Shown: positions 9,709 through 22,059 of the stretch, one piece after another | Layout of the letters: each line of letters opens with the position of its first letter | How positions within the stretch are numbered: the first letter of the stretch is position 1 | Origin: Pholiota molesta | Lineage: Eukaryota; Basidiomycota; Agaricomycetes; Agaricales; Strophariaceae | DNA length: 50,977 nucleotides | Assembly (NCBI GenBank): GCA_014925825.1 | Contig: JACGCK010000287.1 | Span: 1 to 50,977 of the forward strand | Reading direction: 5' to 3' | The notes under the pieces: model-generated | The model's input: only the letters and a program-made list of their open reading frames with translations | What the model was told of the DNA's origin: nothing | Database searches by the model: none | Position numbers and translations under genes: made by a program

Positions 9709-10839
9709 GTATAAGGTTAAGACAGGCGCGCTCAGGTTGGCTGTGATAGTGCAAGTGCCGGGAATGACTCGAAGACAAGAGAATTCCTTGAGAGGATGAG
9801 GAAGGATAGGGCAGACATGATGTGGTCATATAGGGACAGAGCGCAATTCGGCGCTGACAGAGGCCACGTAGAGTAGGAGGCGGTGGTAGATGGTAGAAAC
9901 GCATGGAAGGCGCTGGTAACATCAGGACACGACTCGGCTCTGACTAAGTAAATGTCATTGATCCAATATTGATCCGAGTTCAAAGCTACACTGCAAATAA
10001 TGACTGCTCCGTATACTCGCCCATGACCATCGCTGGGAGACAATATATAGATGAACACGTTTGGGGCCCTCCAAAATGAAGGATACAGTTATGACCTATG
10101 CGGCTAAACATTGACACGAAAATAACAGGAAGAAAGAGTTTTGAATTGCGAATTCCTAGAGTTTACGGATGGCAAATCCGCAATCTTGCTAAATTCAAAG
10201 ATGCGCAAGCTCGCCGACACCAGTTTCATGTGTAATCTACAAATGAAGTGCGCAAGTATAACGCTACGCTATAGCAGATAAAATAAACGTCGAAAATAAT
10301 GGGAAACCCGATGATGCACAAGCGAGAGAACAAAGGAAAAATAGTGACGCAAAGGAAAATTAGTGGTCTCAGCAACGACGAAAGATATTGAAGAAAAGGC
10401 GGACAACGAAGGAGATGAAAATAACAAACGAACGGATATATCTGCCCAAGGCGAAGATCTATCGATCATCTGTGAGATCTTGAGAGCCCCTATGAAGTGG
10501 AAGAAAACATTGACAACAATTGAATCGATAGAACACAGAAACAACAGAAAGGATGCGAGCTAGCGAGAAAAATGCAGCGAGCCTCTTGCGACCCCTCCAG
10601 CTCTTCGAGGTAGCATCTTTTTGTTTTTCCTGAAATGACCACGGAATTATTCGTGTGAGGACGGAGATGTGCTATCAGGCAAAATCCGAACGCATCGTTG
10701 TCCAGTTCTCAAAGCAAGCTAGCGATGGAATCAAAACGGCGCACTTCGCGCAGAAGAGAAGAACACAACGCGAGCATGTCCAAACGACAGCGAGAAAGAG
10801 AAAGGAGGCTTAAATAGAACTCACTTCGCTTCGGCCCAC
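9709..10839. other. intergenic, AT-richer, no gene recognised
   Basis: It contains the presumed upstream region of the minus-strand gene at 9708 and several short ORFs without protein character. From about 10,360 minus-strand intron-like pyrimidine tracts appear that belong with the degenerate array that follows. Confidence 0.3.
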
Positions 10840-11850
10840 CGTCCTGCAACGTACTTGATTCCCAGTATGGAATACGATTCCACGATCCGTATGAAGTGCA
10901 TCGTCAATCAAGGCGAGGCGACGACAGATTATAGGATCGGATGAGAATTCTGTGAGAAGTCAGGTCAGTATGTTGGTTTCAGAGTAGGAAGAAAAGGAGA
11001 AAAAGGAGGGGAAACTTGAACAGCGTGGCGAAGTACGGAATGAAAAAAAAGTTGATATATACGAATTTTGAATCGACGAACCTTCCCGTTGAAATCACGC
11101 AAAGGGTGTCAGGTGCGATTATGATGACCAGGGCGATATCAGACGTTGTCGGCCTCGACGGTACTCGCACTAGCACAGATTGAGAGCCTACACGGCGGTT
11201 AGTGGCGAACATAGAGTACGTCTTCGAGCTGCGACATGCGATTTAGGGCAAGAAACGAGAGATAATGCAAGACGCGCTCACCAGTACTACGTCACATCGT
11301 AGAGCTGAAGGTACGTTAGGTTCGAGTTCGATGTTTGAGCAGATACCGGACTTCAAAGCAGTGACACTTGCTGAGCGGGAAGATAACATAGATTCGAATG
11401 TCGAACAGATTGGACTCCTGCAGTGTAGAAGATGTGTACAGCCTGTTGAGCAATGTAAGCGCTGCCTGGACTCCGGGCTGTCTTTAAGAAAGTAGGATCT
11501 CGAAGTTGGCTGAGATATATTGTCCATACGCCGGGATCGCATGCAAGCAGTCGAATCAAGTAATGAGCTGTAATTGACGTTAGTAAACTGGCCATGGAGA
11601 GAGAAATTACGCACTTGATTCAGCGGTGATGGATTTGGTAGCGGATGCCATTAATGCGCGAAATGAGGTGATACTCTCTGCAAGGCCATCCACATCTCTG
11701 GAATAAGATTAGCGGGTTGGGAGGGCCAAGCAATAGGGAGCGTACTCGGTATGGACGTACCATGCGCGCCTTTTGATTACAATAACCTCTTAGTCCCGGA
11801 ATCTTGCACCTGGTCATCGCCTCAGAGCGTTATTGAAGAACCTGTGGGCT
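10840..11850 (-). pseudogene. degenerate intron-bearing gene copy, unit A
   Basis: Minus-strand exon-like pieces are separated by plausible short introns. One reads VIVIKRRAWYVHTE (about 11,800-11,750). The next reads DVDGLAESITSFRALMASATKS after an acceptor at about 11,705. The next reads SQLRDPTFLKTA within 11,353-11,595. A 53 nt intron (GTGAGCGCG...TCGCAG) ends near 11,231 before LED. Each piece has a counterpart in unit C at 14.1-15.0 kb. The pieces are diverged at protein level and no full-length frame can be built. I do not recognise the family. Near 10,880-10,840 the segment ILGIKYVAGRWAEAK before a GTGAGT donor has counterparts near 12.9 kb and 30.1 kb. Confidence 0.4.
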
Positions 11851-12022
11851 TCTGGGCAAACTTGGCGTGGCGAGGTGGAATGGCGCACCAGAAGCGCTAA
11901 GGGGATATACTTGCAGATGTCTTTGCATCAGATAGGGTGGCCCGACACTGGCTCTGCGTAGTGGAAGAGGCTGGCGATGGTCGGTTTGGAGTCTGGACAA
12001 GTATGTGGTGTACGTCCTGAGC

Positions 12023-12395
12023 ATCGTCGATCGTCCGCGAGAGCCTGGATAAAGGATGGCCCATACATTCGTCAGCATCTGGTGCGATAAAAAAAGAAAA
12101 GAAAAAGAACAACAACGAAGGATTCGAGATAATCGACGAGGAGGTCCGAGGCAGCGAACAACTATCACAGTGTCACAGTGTCACAGAGGACGCAGATGCA
12201 TGGTCCCAATCTCACTCGCAAAATCCTGCCAAAATCTGGGCATGCAATGCGGCGGTTCGTACGTTTCGCGCACGAGAAAGAGATCCAAACATAGTGTTTG
12301 AATGACAGCGAAAATGGAAAGAAGCTGCTCACTTCGGTCTGTACTGCTTAACTTCTACCCTTGAACCCTCTCTGCCATGGATTGCTCTGCCACGT
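12023..12395 (-). repeat. tandem duplicate, copy 1 (unit B)
   Basis: 373 bp resembling 12545-12909 closely along its whole length. It shares CGAGAGCCTGGATAAAGGA, ATTCGTCAGCATCTGGTGCG and GTCTGTACTGCTTAACTTC. The period is 522 bp. On the minus strand both copies read APDADEC followed by PLSRLSRTIDD, the same residues in the same frame, so they are partial copies of one gene. Confidence 0.75.
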
Positions 12396-12544
12396 CAACA
12401 TTCTGCGTGCGCCAAGAGGTCTGCAACTAAAATTTGACGAAGAAAGGCGACTACGACAGACGAGAACGAAGAAGAGACCCTGGTGTGATCGAAAAGCAGT
12501 GATTCGGCCGCCTGGGCGAGTAAGCCACAGAGTACGTATCGAGG

Positions 12545-12909
12545 ATCGTCGATCGTCCGCGAGAGCCTGGATAAAGGAAGGCACATACATTCGTCAGCAT
12601 CTGGTGCGATAAAACACGAAAAGAAACAGAACAAAATCGAAGGATACGAGATTATTGACAGGGAGGTCCGAGGCAGTGAAGAACTGTCACAGTGTCACGT
12701 TGTCACGGAGGACGCAAATGCATGTTCCGAATCTCACTCGCAAAATCTTGCCAGAATCTGAGTGCGCAATGCGGAGATGCGTACGGTTCGCGCAGGAGAA
12801 AGAGGTCCAAGCATAGAGTGTTGGAAGGACAGCGAAAAGGGAAAGAAGCGGTCTGTACTGCTTAACTTCTACCCTTGAACCCTCTCTGCCATTGATTGCT
12901 CTGCCACGT
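12545..12909 (-). repeat. tandem duplicate, copy 2 (unit B)
   Basis: 365 bp, the second copy of the 12023-12395 unit, with scattered substitutions and small deletions. Its right edge continues into sequence reading GIDYVAE on the minus strand, the motif also found as GIKYVAG (10.87 kb) and GIDYIET (30.1 kb). Confidence 0.75.
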
Positions 12910-12999
12910 AGTCGATTCCTAGAATGAGATATAATTTTGCTCTGTCCACAAAGGTAGCCATAGATAGCGCCGAATCTTCTGTATAAAAAGGATCGTATA

Positions 13000-14087
13000 A
13001 GAATGTTAAATTTTGGCCAACATCAGAAAAAAGGTAAGAGAGAAGAATACAAGTAGGAAAGCGAAGATGATGCAGGAGGGCAACGTACGAAATTTCTTTC
13101 TTTCTTGGGAATCCCTCAGAATTTCGTAAATGACTTCCAATGGTAATCGCGATGGGACCGTGTGATACAGAGCATGCTCTGAGCCCTATGCATTGGCATA
13201 TTTGATATTAATCTTCAAGCGTCCCAGCGAATTCATGTTTTCGAACTACAGCATGCAAATCAGGGCAAGAACGACGAGATAATAGTATTACTAACCAAGC
13301 CTAGCATTCCCTAAACGCGCCTTCTTCCTCGCCTTCTACAGCCTTTATCGTATACATGTTATCGTCGATGTCAAGGACACCGGACAGATCGAGTAACGCC
13401 CGCACGCCACGTCCGCAGCGGATTCGGTCGGCAACGGTGCAAGATGGAGTCAGGAAGGCCTATTCAAGAATATAAGCATAAGCATGTGGGCGAGTTGACG
13501 AGAGGAGCTCGAAAGAGGACGAAGGCTGCGCTATGAGTCCGCATTCGGAAGGGAAAGGACAAGCGATATCAACTTTGAAAAAGCTTACCGTCGTCGCCTT
13601 TGCCTAGCTACCGATCCTGTTGTAGTCTCTAGACGTCCCATTATCGACGAGTTCGAATATTGTGGGGGCCACCTCATCGTTCGGTCATTTCAGCGTCATG
13701 AATAAGGGTGTCCGTGCTGTGTTAGCTGTCTGTTGAGCTGCAAGTCAACGTTAGCATAATGATCATATGGAAAGAGATGAAGAACGTACATCACAACAAT
13801 TAACATCTCCAAGCCGCGTTCGCATCCGAGAAAGGTGTTCGTATCGCTCCGGGCACACGCAAAGGCAGTGTATACGCTGCGATCGATCTGTGAGCTAGCC
13901 CAAGTACAACGAAACAATGTACGCACTACGAACCCTGCTGGCAGGCAGAGCCGCGCCCGGACTCGCTCAAGCTGTCGAAACGGCGTCCTGTGTCCGCGAG
14001 GCGGCACTGGGCGCCCATGACGGTGGCCATTACGGTTGGCGACAACGACGGCAGATTAAATCGGGGGGCGCAATCTTGCGCAGGGCC
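13000..14087. other. remnant and intergenic sequence within the degenerate array
   Basis: At about 13,300-13,200 the minus strand shows an intron-like GTTAGTAAT...GCTGTAG followed by FENMNSLGRLKINIK. It is placed like LED in unit A and LEATNSQPDINQILRP in unit C. The rest (13.3-14.08 kb) holds no ORF I can support. Confidence 0.3.
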
Positions 14088-15030
14088 TTATCGCGAATCA
14101 GCTAGTACAGGTGGGCGCGTACCCTGGCATTGCGCATACACGGGCGTAGTATCTGGTTGATATCCGGCTGCGAATTCGTGGCTTCGAGCTGGGCAGCGCG
14201 AGTTAGCGCAAAAAAATGACGAAATAAGATGAGATACACTCACTCTTAGATTTATCACGACTCCGCGCAGTGCCTCACGCTTTCGTCCCAATAGACGACA
14301 CGTTTTCCTGGGATACAATCTTTTTGTCGTTGACGGATTGGATACCAGATCGGAGGTCGAGCGGTGTTTATGGGGTATGGCGGCGTCGCGGGAGGATTTC
14401 GGTAGAAACTGGTGACAAAGAGATTGAGCATGTTAGTGGATGGAAATGGGACGAAGAAAATGAAGATGGATACGGTACACAGGGAAGAAGTATATTAAAC
14501 ATAGAGCCTTACGTTTTCCTATGTGCATTTATAGTTTAACGGTAGATTTAACATTCGTACAGGTCGGCGTCGGTAACGATCATTTGGGAGGATAAGTCTA
14601 GCAAGTTGCTAGCTGAAGTTAGTTGTTGTCGGCAGAAGTCAAGAAGGAACGAAAAGCGTACTTCTAAGCTGTCTTGAGCAAGGTATGCATCCCGTAGTTG
14701 GCCCATGAGATGTTGTGCAAGACCTGCACAGATCAATTGGCGAGAATGGAACTACGACTGATCTCAGCGGACCAACCAAGGGGAATGAACAATGTACCCA
14801 CTTGTTCAGCATATGTATATTGGCAGCGGGGGCGAGGAATGCGCGAGATTCAGTGATAATCTCTGCGAGGCCTTCCGCGTTCCTGGGGGAAGATTACACG
14901 AGTCGAAAGGGGCCAAACGCTGAGGAGCGTACTTGGTACATGATGGAACGCGTGCCACTTGAAGATGATAACGTCTTGACCGCGGACCTCTTACGCCTGG
15001 TCGTCATCTCGGAGCATTGTTGAACTTGTG
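14088..15030 (-). pseudogene. degenerate intron-bearing gene copy, unit C
   Basis: Best preserved unit of the array. Minus-strand pieces in order: VIIFKWHAFHHVPS (about 14,990-14,945), a GTACGCTCC...CCCCCAG intron, NAEGLAEIITESRAFLAPAA, a second intron, GLAQHLMGQLRDAYLAQDSLE (about 14,720-14,660), a GTACGC...CTTCAG intron, ASNLLDLSSQMIVTDADLYE, and farther on LEATNSQPDINQILRP after an intron ending near 14,187. The frames of adjacent pieces do not all join, and a TAA lies in one upstream piece, so it is probably a pseudogene. Homology to unit A is clear in order and in conserved residues. The family is not recognised. Confidence 0.4.
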
Positions 15031-15259
15031 GATGTGGGTCAGCGTCTTCTAAAGGCACACCAGAAGTGCTTGGGGTCGCGGAGGTGGAGTTGAGGAGAGG
15101 CTGCGACAGTGACTTTGGGCGAGTACGGTGGTTGTGTTGTGGAAGGAGAGGACTAACGGACCTTGAATGGACCGCCGTGGGATCCCAACTGACGACAGGC
15201 CGCGGCGGTCCGAACTCGAAATCCAGTCTCCCACTGTACATGTGCTAAACTCTTTCAAC

Positions 15260-16500
15260 GTCCTATGATCTATGCTGAAGCGCTGAGCGCTGAACTCACT
15301 AACGCGGATCCGAAGCTATTATGTATGCAGTCCTGCCCCTGCAATATCCTACTCTTATGTTACTTGCACTACGACGCTTGTACGACGCTGTTGATTCAGA
15401 GGCCGTGGGATACCAACGGACGCGTTTGTCATTCAACTTGGCCACTCCAATGATCTCCTCCCTTCTACAGCGACGAAGTCTTTAATTATTCCGCATTCCC
15501 CATCGAACTGCTTCCATGAATCTCTTCGTACTTTGATTTTGTATTAGCTCAAGCGCCCAAAGTCATGCCCGAAAGACTTGGAGCTCCGAGAATCTAGACG
15601 CGCTTATACCAGGGTCCGTACTCCTTCTCTCCCACCTTAGTGGTCCGATATCCATGAAAAATGTATCACAGAAAATACACCACTCTACTACTACTACTAC
15701 CACTGCGCACGGCACCTTCATCAACACCCTTTACATCGATAGTAGAGGCCAAAGAAGACGAGTTGAAGACGCCTGACGCGCCTGCCGAGTGACTTGCCAA
15801 AACGAAGAAAACGGAAGAGTGTTTCGCGATATCGGATGTCCTTAGGCCTTAGGACTAGGACGGGGTGCTCACAAGGGTTGACGACAAGGTGCGCGGTTAT
15901 TTAATTTCAACGCTCAGTGTCAAAACTGACCGGTGACCTATGAAACCAGAGAGACACAAATTCTCGCTCGAGACGACACCCAACGTCCGTTCTGGACTCC
16001 AGAATCGCGCTTGCCATAAGTGGCAGACATACCCGCTTTTCCTTTGTGAATGTCGAACACACACTTACTAAGACGAGGAAAACATGAATGTATGTTGCAT
16101 TTCTCTCTCCGAACACTCACAAATTGACATCCTCGTCCTCAGAAACATTCGCCAAAGCTACCACTAGTATTAGGTCAATAGCTTTGCCGTACCCTTTTAT
16201 ATAGCCGATGAGGCCCAGGACAACAGGATACCGCCTTGAAGACTAAACAAAATCACCACGTCATCCCAGCCAGCCGACAACCGAACAAATATTTAAACGC
16301 CCTACTGCCGTATGACAAGCCAGGCAGTACCAGCAGCAGCTCGGACGGCGATGACCTGTTCTTCGCTTTGTTATAACACGATCCGCGAGCTTCTGCATGG
16401 TACTCTCTAGATGCCCTCTCAACATTTACTACTACCCACACCCACGATATCTGCACCGACTTCGTCTTGAGCTGCGATCGTCGATGCTATGGCCCTGTAA
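15260..16500. other. intergenic, no gene recognised
   Basis: Contains a short (CTA)n microsatellite at about 15,686-15,701. The ORFs at 15,265-15,453, 15,907-16,120 and 16,253-16,456 have no motif or splice context. Confidence 0.35.
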
Positions 16501-16589
16501 CTATTTTATTTGAAACTGGTGAGTAGATTTCATCTGATCGCAAAGATTGCAAGCTCATAATTTCATTAGTCAAGCATGCACCAGAAGCG

Positions 16590-17185
16590 AGCTGACCAGG
16601 TGTGGCCCAGAACACCATTGTCTGGCGATTCATCGAGAAAGTCCAAGCACGACGCTATAATAATGTTTTCAGCGCTTTAGGTGAGCACACATCGTCGGAT
16701 TTCCCATATCATTATTCATGTCCTATCCGAATTCCCCACTCAGAACCCTTCGAGGAGATTCACCTACCCCGTCAGCCTGGTTCTGCAGGCCTGAGTCGAG
16801 AGTTACCGAGGGCTTGTTATTCAAACCATCAGCGCTGCAGTCGAAGTTACAGACGAATTTACTGACAGGTATGTATATATATCATCGACTGGGGTGAAGG
16901 TTTCTTGACTAATGGTACGTTACACAGTACACTGTATTCCGCAGCGATTCAGACGATCGTCGCAATGCTTACCGTCGCAGAAATGCGACGGCGCTCGCTC
17001 AAGAATGCTTTATCGCGAGCGTTGATATACAAGGCGATCCTTTGCTAAAGGACGTGCTGATGTCCAACAAGAATTCTGAATTAGGTTCGCTGATAAATAT
17101 TGTTTGATGCGCAGTCGTTCATTCCATATAAATTACAGACATCGTGGCCTCTATCAAAATTCCTTCCAGGATACGGTAACGACAC
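16590..17185 (+). CDS. possible small intron-containing gene, unrecognised
   Basis: Exon-like pieces on the plus strand: NTIVWRFIEKVQARRYNNVFSAL ends at a GTGAGC donor at about 16,680. The matching acceptor lies at about 16,740 before the segment EPFEEIHLPRQPG. A later GTATGT...TTACACAG intron spans about 16,869-16,928. Then comes an Arg/Asn-rich segment followed by ALAQECFIASVDIQGDPLLK. A final GTTCGC...ATTACAG intron precedes IVASIKIPSRIR and a stop near 17,180. Frames across the middle junctions are ambiguous, since a second frame reads TISAAVEVTDEFTD then LYSAAIQTIVAMLTV. Either the model is incomplete or the gene is decayed. No family recognised. Confidence 0.3.
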
Positions 17186-17283
17186 AAAAAGGGTGGGTAG
17201 TGGTGGGTAGGAGCAGAGAATAAGTCGGCCGCCGGCGAAGAGCGCGGTGGCAAAGAAATAGGGCGAGGTCTCAAGATATAGAC

Positions 17284-20200
17284 CTAAGACGATAAGGTGT
17301 TATGCGCTCCATGCTCCAGCAACAGCTTCACAATCGCGTTGCGCACGGCGGACCCCTGATATGATGATCGAGACGCCGCCTGGAGTGCATTGCCGAATTC
17401 TCCTCCTTGTGCATTCGGATCTGCGCCCTTCTCCAGGAGCATCTTCACGATCGCCTCGCGCCCCCTAATTGCCGCCGCCTGGAGTGCATTGCCGAATTGT
17501 CCTCCCCGCGCATTCAGATCTGCGCCCTCCTCCAGCAACAGCTTCACGATCGCCTCTTCCCCCTTATATGCCGCCGCCTGGAGTGCATTGCCGAAGTATC
17601 CTCCCTTCGCATTCACATCCGCGCCCTTCTCCAGCAACAGCTTCACAATTGCCTTTTCCCCCGAACGTGATGCCGCCTGGAGTGCATTGCCGTATTTTCC
17701 TCCCTGTGCATTCACATCCGCGCCCTTCTCCAGCAACAGCTTCACAAATTTCTCGTGCCCCGAATATGATGCCGCCTGGAGCGTGTTGCCGTATTCTCCT
17801 CCCTGTGCATTAGGATCTGCGCCCTTCTCCAGTAGCATCTTCATGATCGCCTTATGCCCCTTTAATGACGCCACCTGGAGCGCATTGCCGTAATGTCCTC
17901 CCTCCGCATTCGGATCCGCGCCCTTTTCCAGTAGCATCTTCACAATTGCATCATGCCCCTCATATGCCGCCGCGTAGAGCGCATTGCCATATTCTCCTCC
18001 CTGCGCATTCGGATCCGCGCCCTTTTCCAGTAGCACCTTCACCGTCGCCTCGTGCCCATCTTCTGCCGCCGCGTAGAGCGCATTGCCGTATTCTCCTCCC
18101 TGCGCATTCGGATCCGCGCCCTTTTCCAGTAGCATCTTCACCGTCGCCTCGTGCCCCCTAACTGACGCAGCTTGGAGTGCATTGTCGTATTCTCCTCCCT
18201 GCGCATTCGGATCCGCGCCCTTTTCCAGTAGCACCTTCACCGTCGCCTTGTGCCCCCTAACTGATGCAGCTTGGAGTGCATTGCCGTATTCTCCTCCCTG
18301 CGCATTCGGATCCGCGCCCTTCTCCAGTAGCATCTTCACGATTGCCTCGTGCTCATATTCTGCCGCTGCGTAGAGCGCATTGCTGTATTTTTCTCCCTGC
18401 GCATTAGGATCTGCGCCCTTCTCCAGTAGCAACTTCACCGTTGCCTCATGCCCCTCATATGACGCCGCCTGGAGTGCATTGCCGTATTCTCCTCCCTGTG
18501 CATTCACATCTGCGCCCTCCTCCAGCAACAGCTTCACAATTGCATCGCGCCCCCAATATGCCGCCGCCTGGAGTGCGTTGCCGTATTCTCCTCCCTGCGC
18601 ATTCGGATGCGCGCCCTTTTCCAGTAGCATCTTCACAATTGCATCGTGCCCCTCATATGACGCCGCCTGGAGTGCATTGCCGTATTCTCCTCCCTGTGCA
18701 TTCACATCTGCGTCCTCCTCCAGCAACAGCTTCACAATTGCATCGCGCCCCCAATATGCCGCCGCCTGGAGTGCGTTGCCGTATTCTCCTCCCTGCGCAT
18801 TCGGATCCGCGCCCTTTTCCAGTAGCATCTTCACAATTGCATCGTGCCCCTCATATGCCGCCGCCTGGAGTGCATTGCCGCATTTTCCTCCCTGCGCATT
18901 TATATCCTCCTTTTCTAGTAGATGTAGGCATAGTTGTTGCAGGCCAGCAAGTGATGCGTAATATAACGGTGAGGCAGCATTTCTCCAATAATAATAGTTG
19001 TGCGGAACGTGCAAATCCAAAATCCGAACCCAGTTTGTAAATGGAGCCCCTGTATGTGTGAACAAACGTGTGGCCAATGTCAACATGCAGGATGACTCGT
19101 AGCTGTCAATGCCGCCAGTTTTTGCATGCAAGATCCAATGCTCAGCAGCATAAGGTGCAAGTGGGTGGGAGACAGCAATAGCACTATTAGCATCTTGTCC
19201 GATGTTATTGTCAATAATGCTGTTTATGTAGCCATCTGCATCAAATTGTAGAAGGTAGGCCAAGCAGGTTTGAGATATGAGGGAATGACAGAGTTTGGCA
19301 GAGGTCAAATGAAAATTCAGGAGGAGGCCGGGGCTTTCAGAAAGGTCGGAAAGAAGATACTCCTTGACGGAGAAATGGGCCAACTTAATTGTTCCTATTG
19401 TTGTGTGGTAGTCTTTAGTACATTGTACTGCAGAGAGTATTCAGTGATTCAAATCATACCTTCAGATTCAGTGATCAGACTAGAGCATTTATTCAGAATA
19501 TCCTTTTTATCAAAATATCGACGTGATGGTGTATACTGCGGACCATCCTTGGCATCCAAGTCCACCATAACAGCTTCCGCAATCTCGGCAAGAGTCATTG
19601 GGCGCACCGCAAAACAGAGCCAGCGGAGGAATGTCTTGGTGTCATTGCGACCTGGTTTGCTGACCTTCAGTAGGATTCGATCGTAGGTTTTGTATAAACC
19701 AGTGGGTAGGTTCTTGAGCTGCACCATTACTGATTCCTGGTCCGGACATTCTTGCAAGTCAGTTAGCTGCAATGCGACCCATCGGAACCTAAAACGAGCC
19801 TAAGGGTAAGTAACAATCTCACCAAAATAATGAATCGGAAGATTCGTACATTCCCTCGGAGCGCTCTGCTAGTGTTGATTTTACAATATTCCTCGTTGTT
19901 TCATCCCATTTCTGCAGTACTGAAAGCTGCTGCTCGAGATACATCATGATATCTTTTTCGGACTCTTTCCCCAAGTCAATGCGGCAGCGCGCATCGAGTG
20001 GTTGGAAAGCATCTTCGATATCTCGCTCCGGCCGACTCACGACCACCATGTGCAGCGTGCTGATCTTTCGTGAGACAATCCCTTTGATCCACTCCAACAT
20101 CTCCTGTCGTTCAGTGCATTCGTCAAGGGAATCGATAATGATGTACACCGAAGGCATTCCACTTATGAGATTGTACAAAACGTGCTCGAGGGACTTGGTG

Positions 20201-22059
20201 GATGGCTGTCGGTTCTCACCACCATGCAATTCCACCAAAGCTGCAGGGATACCGTCGCATTGCTGCGAGAGTTGTAAAATAAGAGAGCGAATGAGTTTAT
20301 CATGTAGCTGGAGATCTTTCTGGTCATCTCGCCCATCAAAGAAGAAGTAAGCGAATTTGATCGATGGGGTTTCCTTGTGAAGTTGGTCAATCTTCTCAAT
20401 AATCGACGAGCTGAGAAGGTATGTCAGTTACCACATCCGCAGAGACCTCGGACTCGCGTACCACAGAATAGTCTTTCCAGAACCAGCTGTCAATGTCGTC
20501 GTTCAATATTACCCGAGGTCCACAATGGCATTATATCCCGTACCTTTTCCCTTGATCCAGAGAAAGTCGGCCTTCTCCTGGAATTCACGGAAACGCTCCC
20601 CATCGAGAAACCAAGAGCACGTGCCCTCCTGATGTTTCTTACGTGCGTCGTTGTAGTTTCTGGAACTGTCTGGCGCGGACAGCCATTGTCGAATATCCTT
20701 GGCTGAAAAGATAAATGTTTAGTTGTGATTATAAGTGTATCAAAAATCATACTTACCCAGCTGGTCGTCCTTGATTAGTTTCAACTGACGATTTGTATCC
20801 ATAATCATTCTTCGATCAAACTTCACTTTCAGATCGTCGCAAGATTTTTTACATTGCGCAATACGCGATTGCATATCGTTGGATAACTGGTATTTCATAA
20901 CCCGACCTACGAAACAATGATTATTGAATAAAATTAGGTTACCGAATGATGCTACCGACTTACCCGCAAAACGCAACCTCGTATACTCACGAATCAGCGA
21001 CGCAATTTCCAGTGAGGTACGTCCAATCTCCTCGATTACATTGTCCGTGCCTTTAATTACTAGGAGGTCTGGTTTTTCTTTCGCAACACCTAGTGTTTCT
21101 CGCAAATTCTCGGCCAAGGCTCGAACATCATCATCGAGGAGCTCCGCCTGTTGTACTGCCTATTCCGACAATGTTTGCATTAGAAATGTTCCACATTTTA
21201 TTGTCAAATTATTTACCGTGTATACAGCCGACATAAAAGTCCAAGAGGCTTTGAAAAATGGATGCGTCTATTTACACAATTTCTCAGTTACTACGAGGAA
21301 AATAGGATAAAGGTAGTAGCGACGTACACCGGCGACAACATCCATAATGTTCTTGGTCAACTGTAACGCTCCATTAAGCACTTCAAGGGCAGGAGGGCTA
21401 GCATTGGCTAGAACATTTTCTAAACGGGAGACGTCGGCGTCCACGGTTTCCATGAAGCTTTTGAAAGTATCTTCGGGCTCGGGAACGAGAGATAAGTTGA
21501 TTTTGATTTTGGCGCCAGAGCTGATTTCGGCGCCAGCCTTATCTTTGAGGTCAATAGTTGCATCTATACAAATCAGCTTTCGATAAAAATGGATGCAGAA
21601 AATGGGCTCACCATTGTCGAGCAACTCGATGACTTTTCCTGTATGCCGTCCAACTCGGTGCTTGGCCCAAGCGATGTGTGTTCGGCTTTCGCGATAGATT
21701 CTGATATTGATCGTCGACGAGGGTTGGAATAGGCTGATGCAAGGAAGTGGTTATTGATTAAAGCGGGTTCTTTATGGGGACGTCGATAAATGCACACTGA
21801 CAATTGGGTTTCTGGCCATTCCCATGTAGGGCCAGGTTGTCTAGGCTTTTTGTCCGACTTTGCAACTTCTTGTCCATCGACGGAGACGATCACATAATGG
21901 TCTCGTCGTTTAGAACTTGTCCCCTCGAGATCTCCCACAACTTCGATGCCTAGCATCGACATAATAAGCAACATAGTTATATTGAGCTGTTAAAGACTTC
22001 GTACCTGATAATTGGGCACGGATTGGTACTACTGCTAAATTCCGATTGTTGTTGTCCAT
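17284..22059 (-). CDS. NLR-like protein: C2-like domain, NACHT NTPase, ankyrin repeats
   Basis: Twelve exons (22059-22005, 21949-21802, 21733-21612, 21563-21328, 21267-21217, 21159-20964, 20906-20757, 20702-20544, 20486-20462, 20410-19850, 19788-19460, 19394-17284) sum to 4,143 nt, exactly 1,380 codons plus stop, and every junction is GT-AG and in frame. Residues 1-110 resemble a C2 beta-sandwich. A helical region follows, then DFLWIKGK leads into the P-loop AGSGKT (373-378). Walker B is YIIIDSLDEC (about 470-479). Then SRPERDIE and a winged-helix-like region. Residues 820-1380 are ankyrin repeats of 33 residues (NALQAA..GH.AIVK.LLEKGADPNAQGGEYG), about 15 full units plus degenerate ends. This is the tripartite NLR plan of fungi: N-terminal adaptor, NACHT switch, repeat sensor. 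The likely role is non-self or stress recognition. Repeat units are unusually similar, a known hallmark of recognition NLRs. Confidence 0.93.
17320..18930 (-). repeat. tandem 99 bp ankyrin-repeat array
   Basis: About 16 head-to-tail units of 99 bp, many almost identical. A two-unit (198 bp) sub-duplication is visible at about 18,480-18,875, where pairs AAYWGRDAIVKLLLEE and ASYEGHDAIVKMLLEK alternate twice. Antisense Ser/Pro-rich ORFs over this stretch are shadows of the array. Confidence 0.92.

Noticed and set aside
17320..18930. Regular short repeats resembling a CRISPR array
   Set aside because: The repeats are 99 bp, contiguous and code for ankyrin units; there are no spacers and the genome is eukaryotic.
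17390..19040. Long plus-strand Ser/Pro-rich ORFs opposite the NLR gene
   Set aside because: They follow the 99 bp ankyrin period exactly and are antisense shadows of the repeat array.
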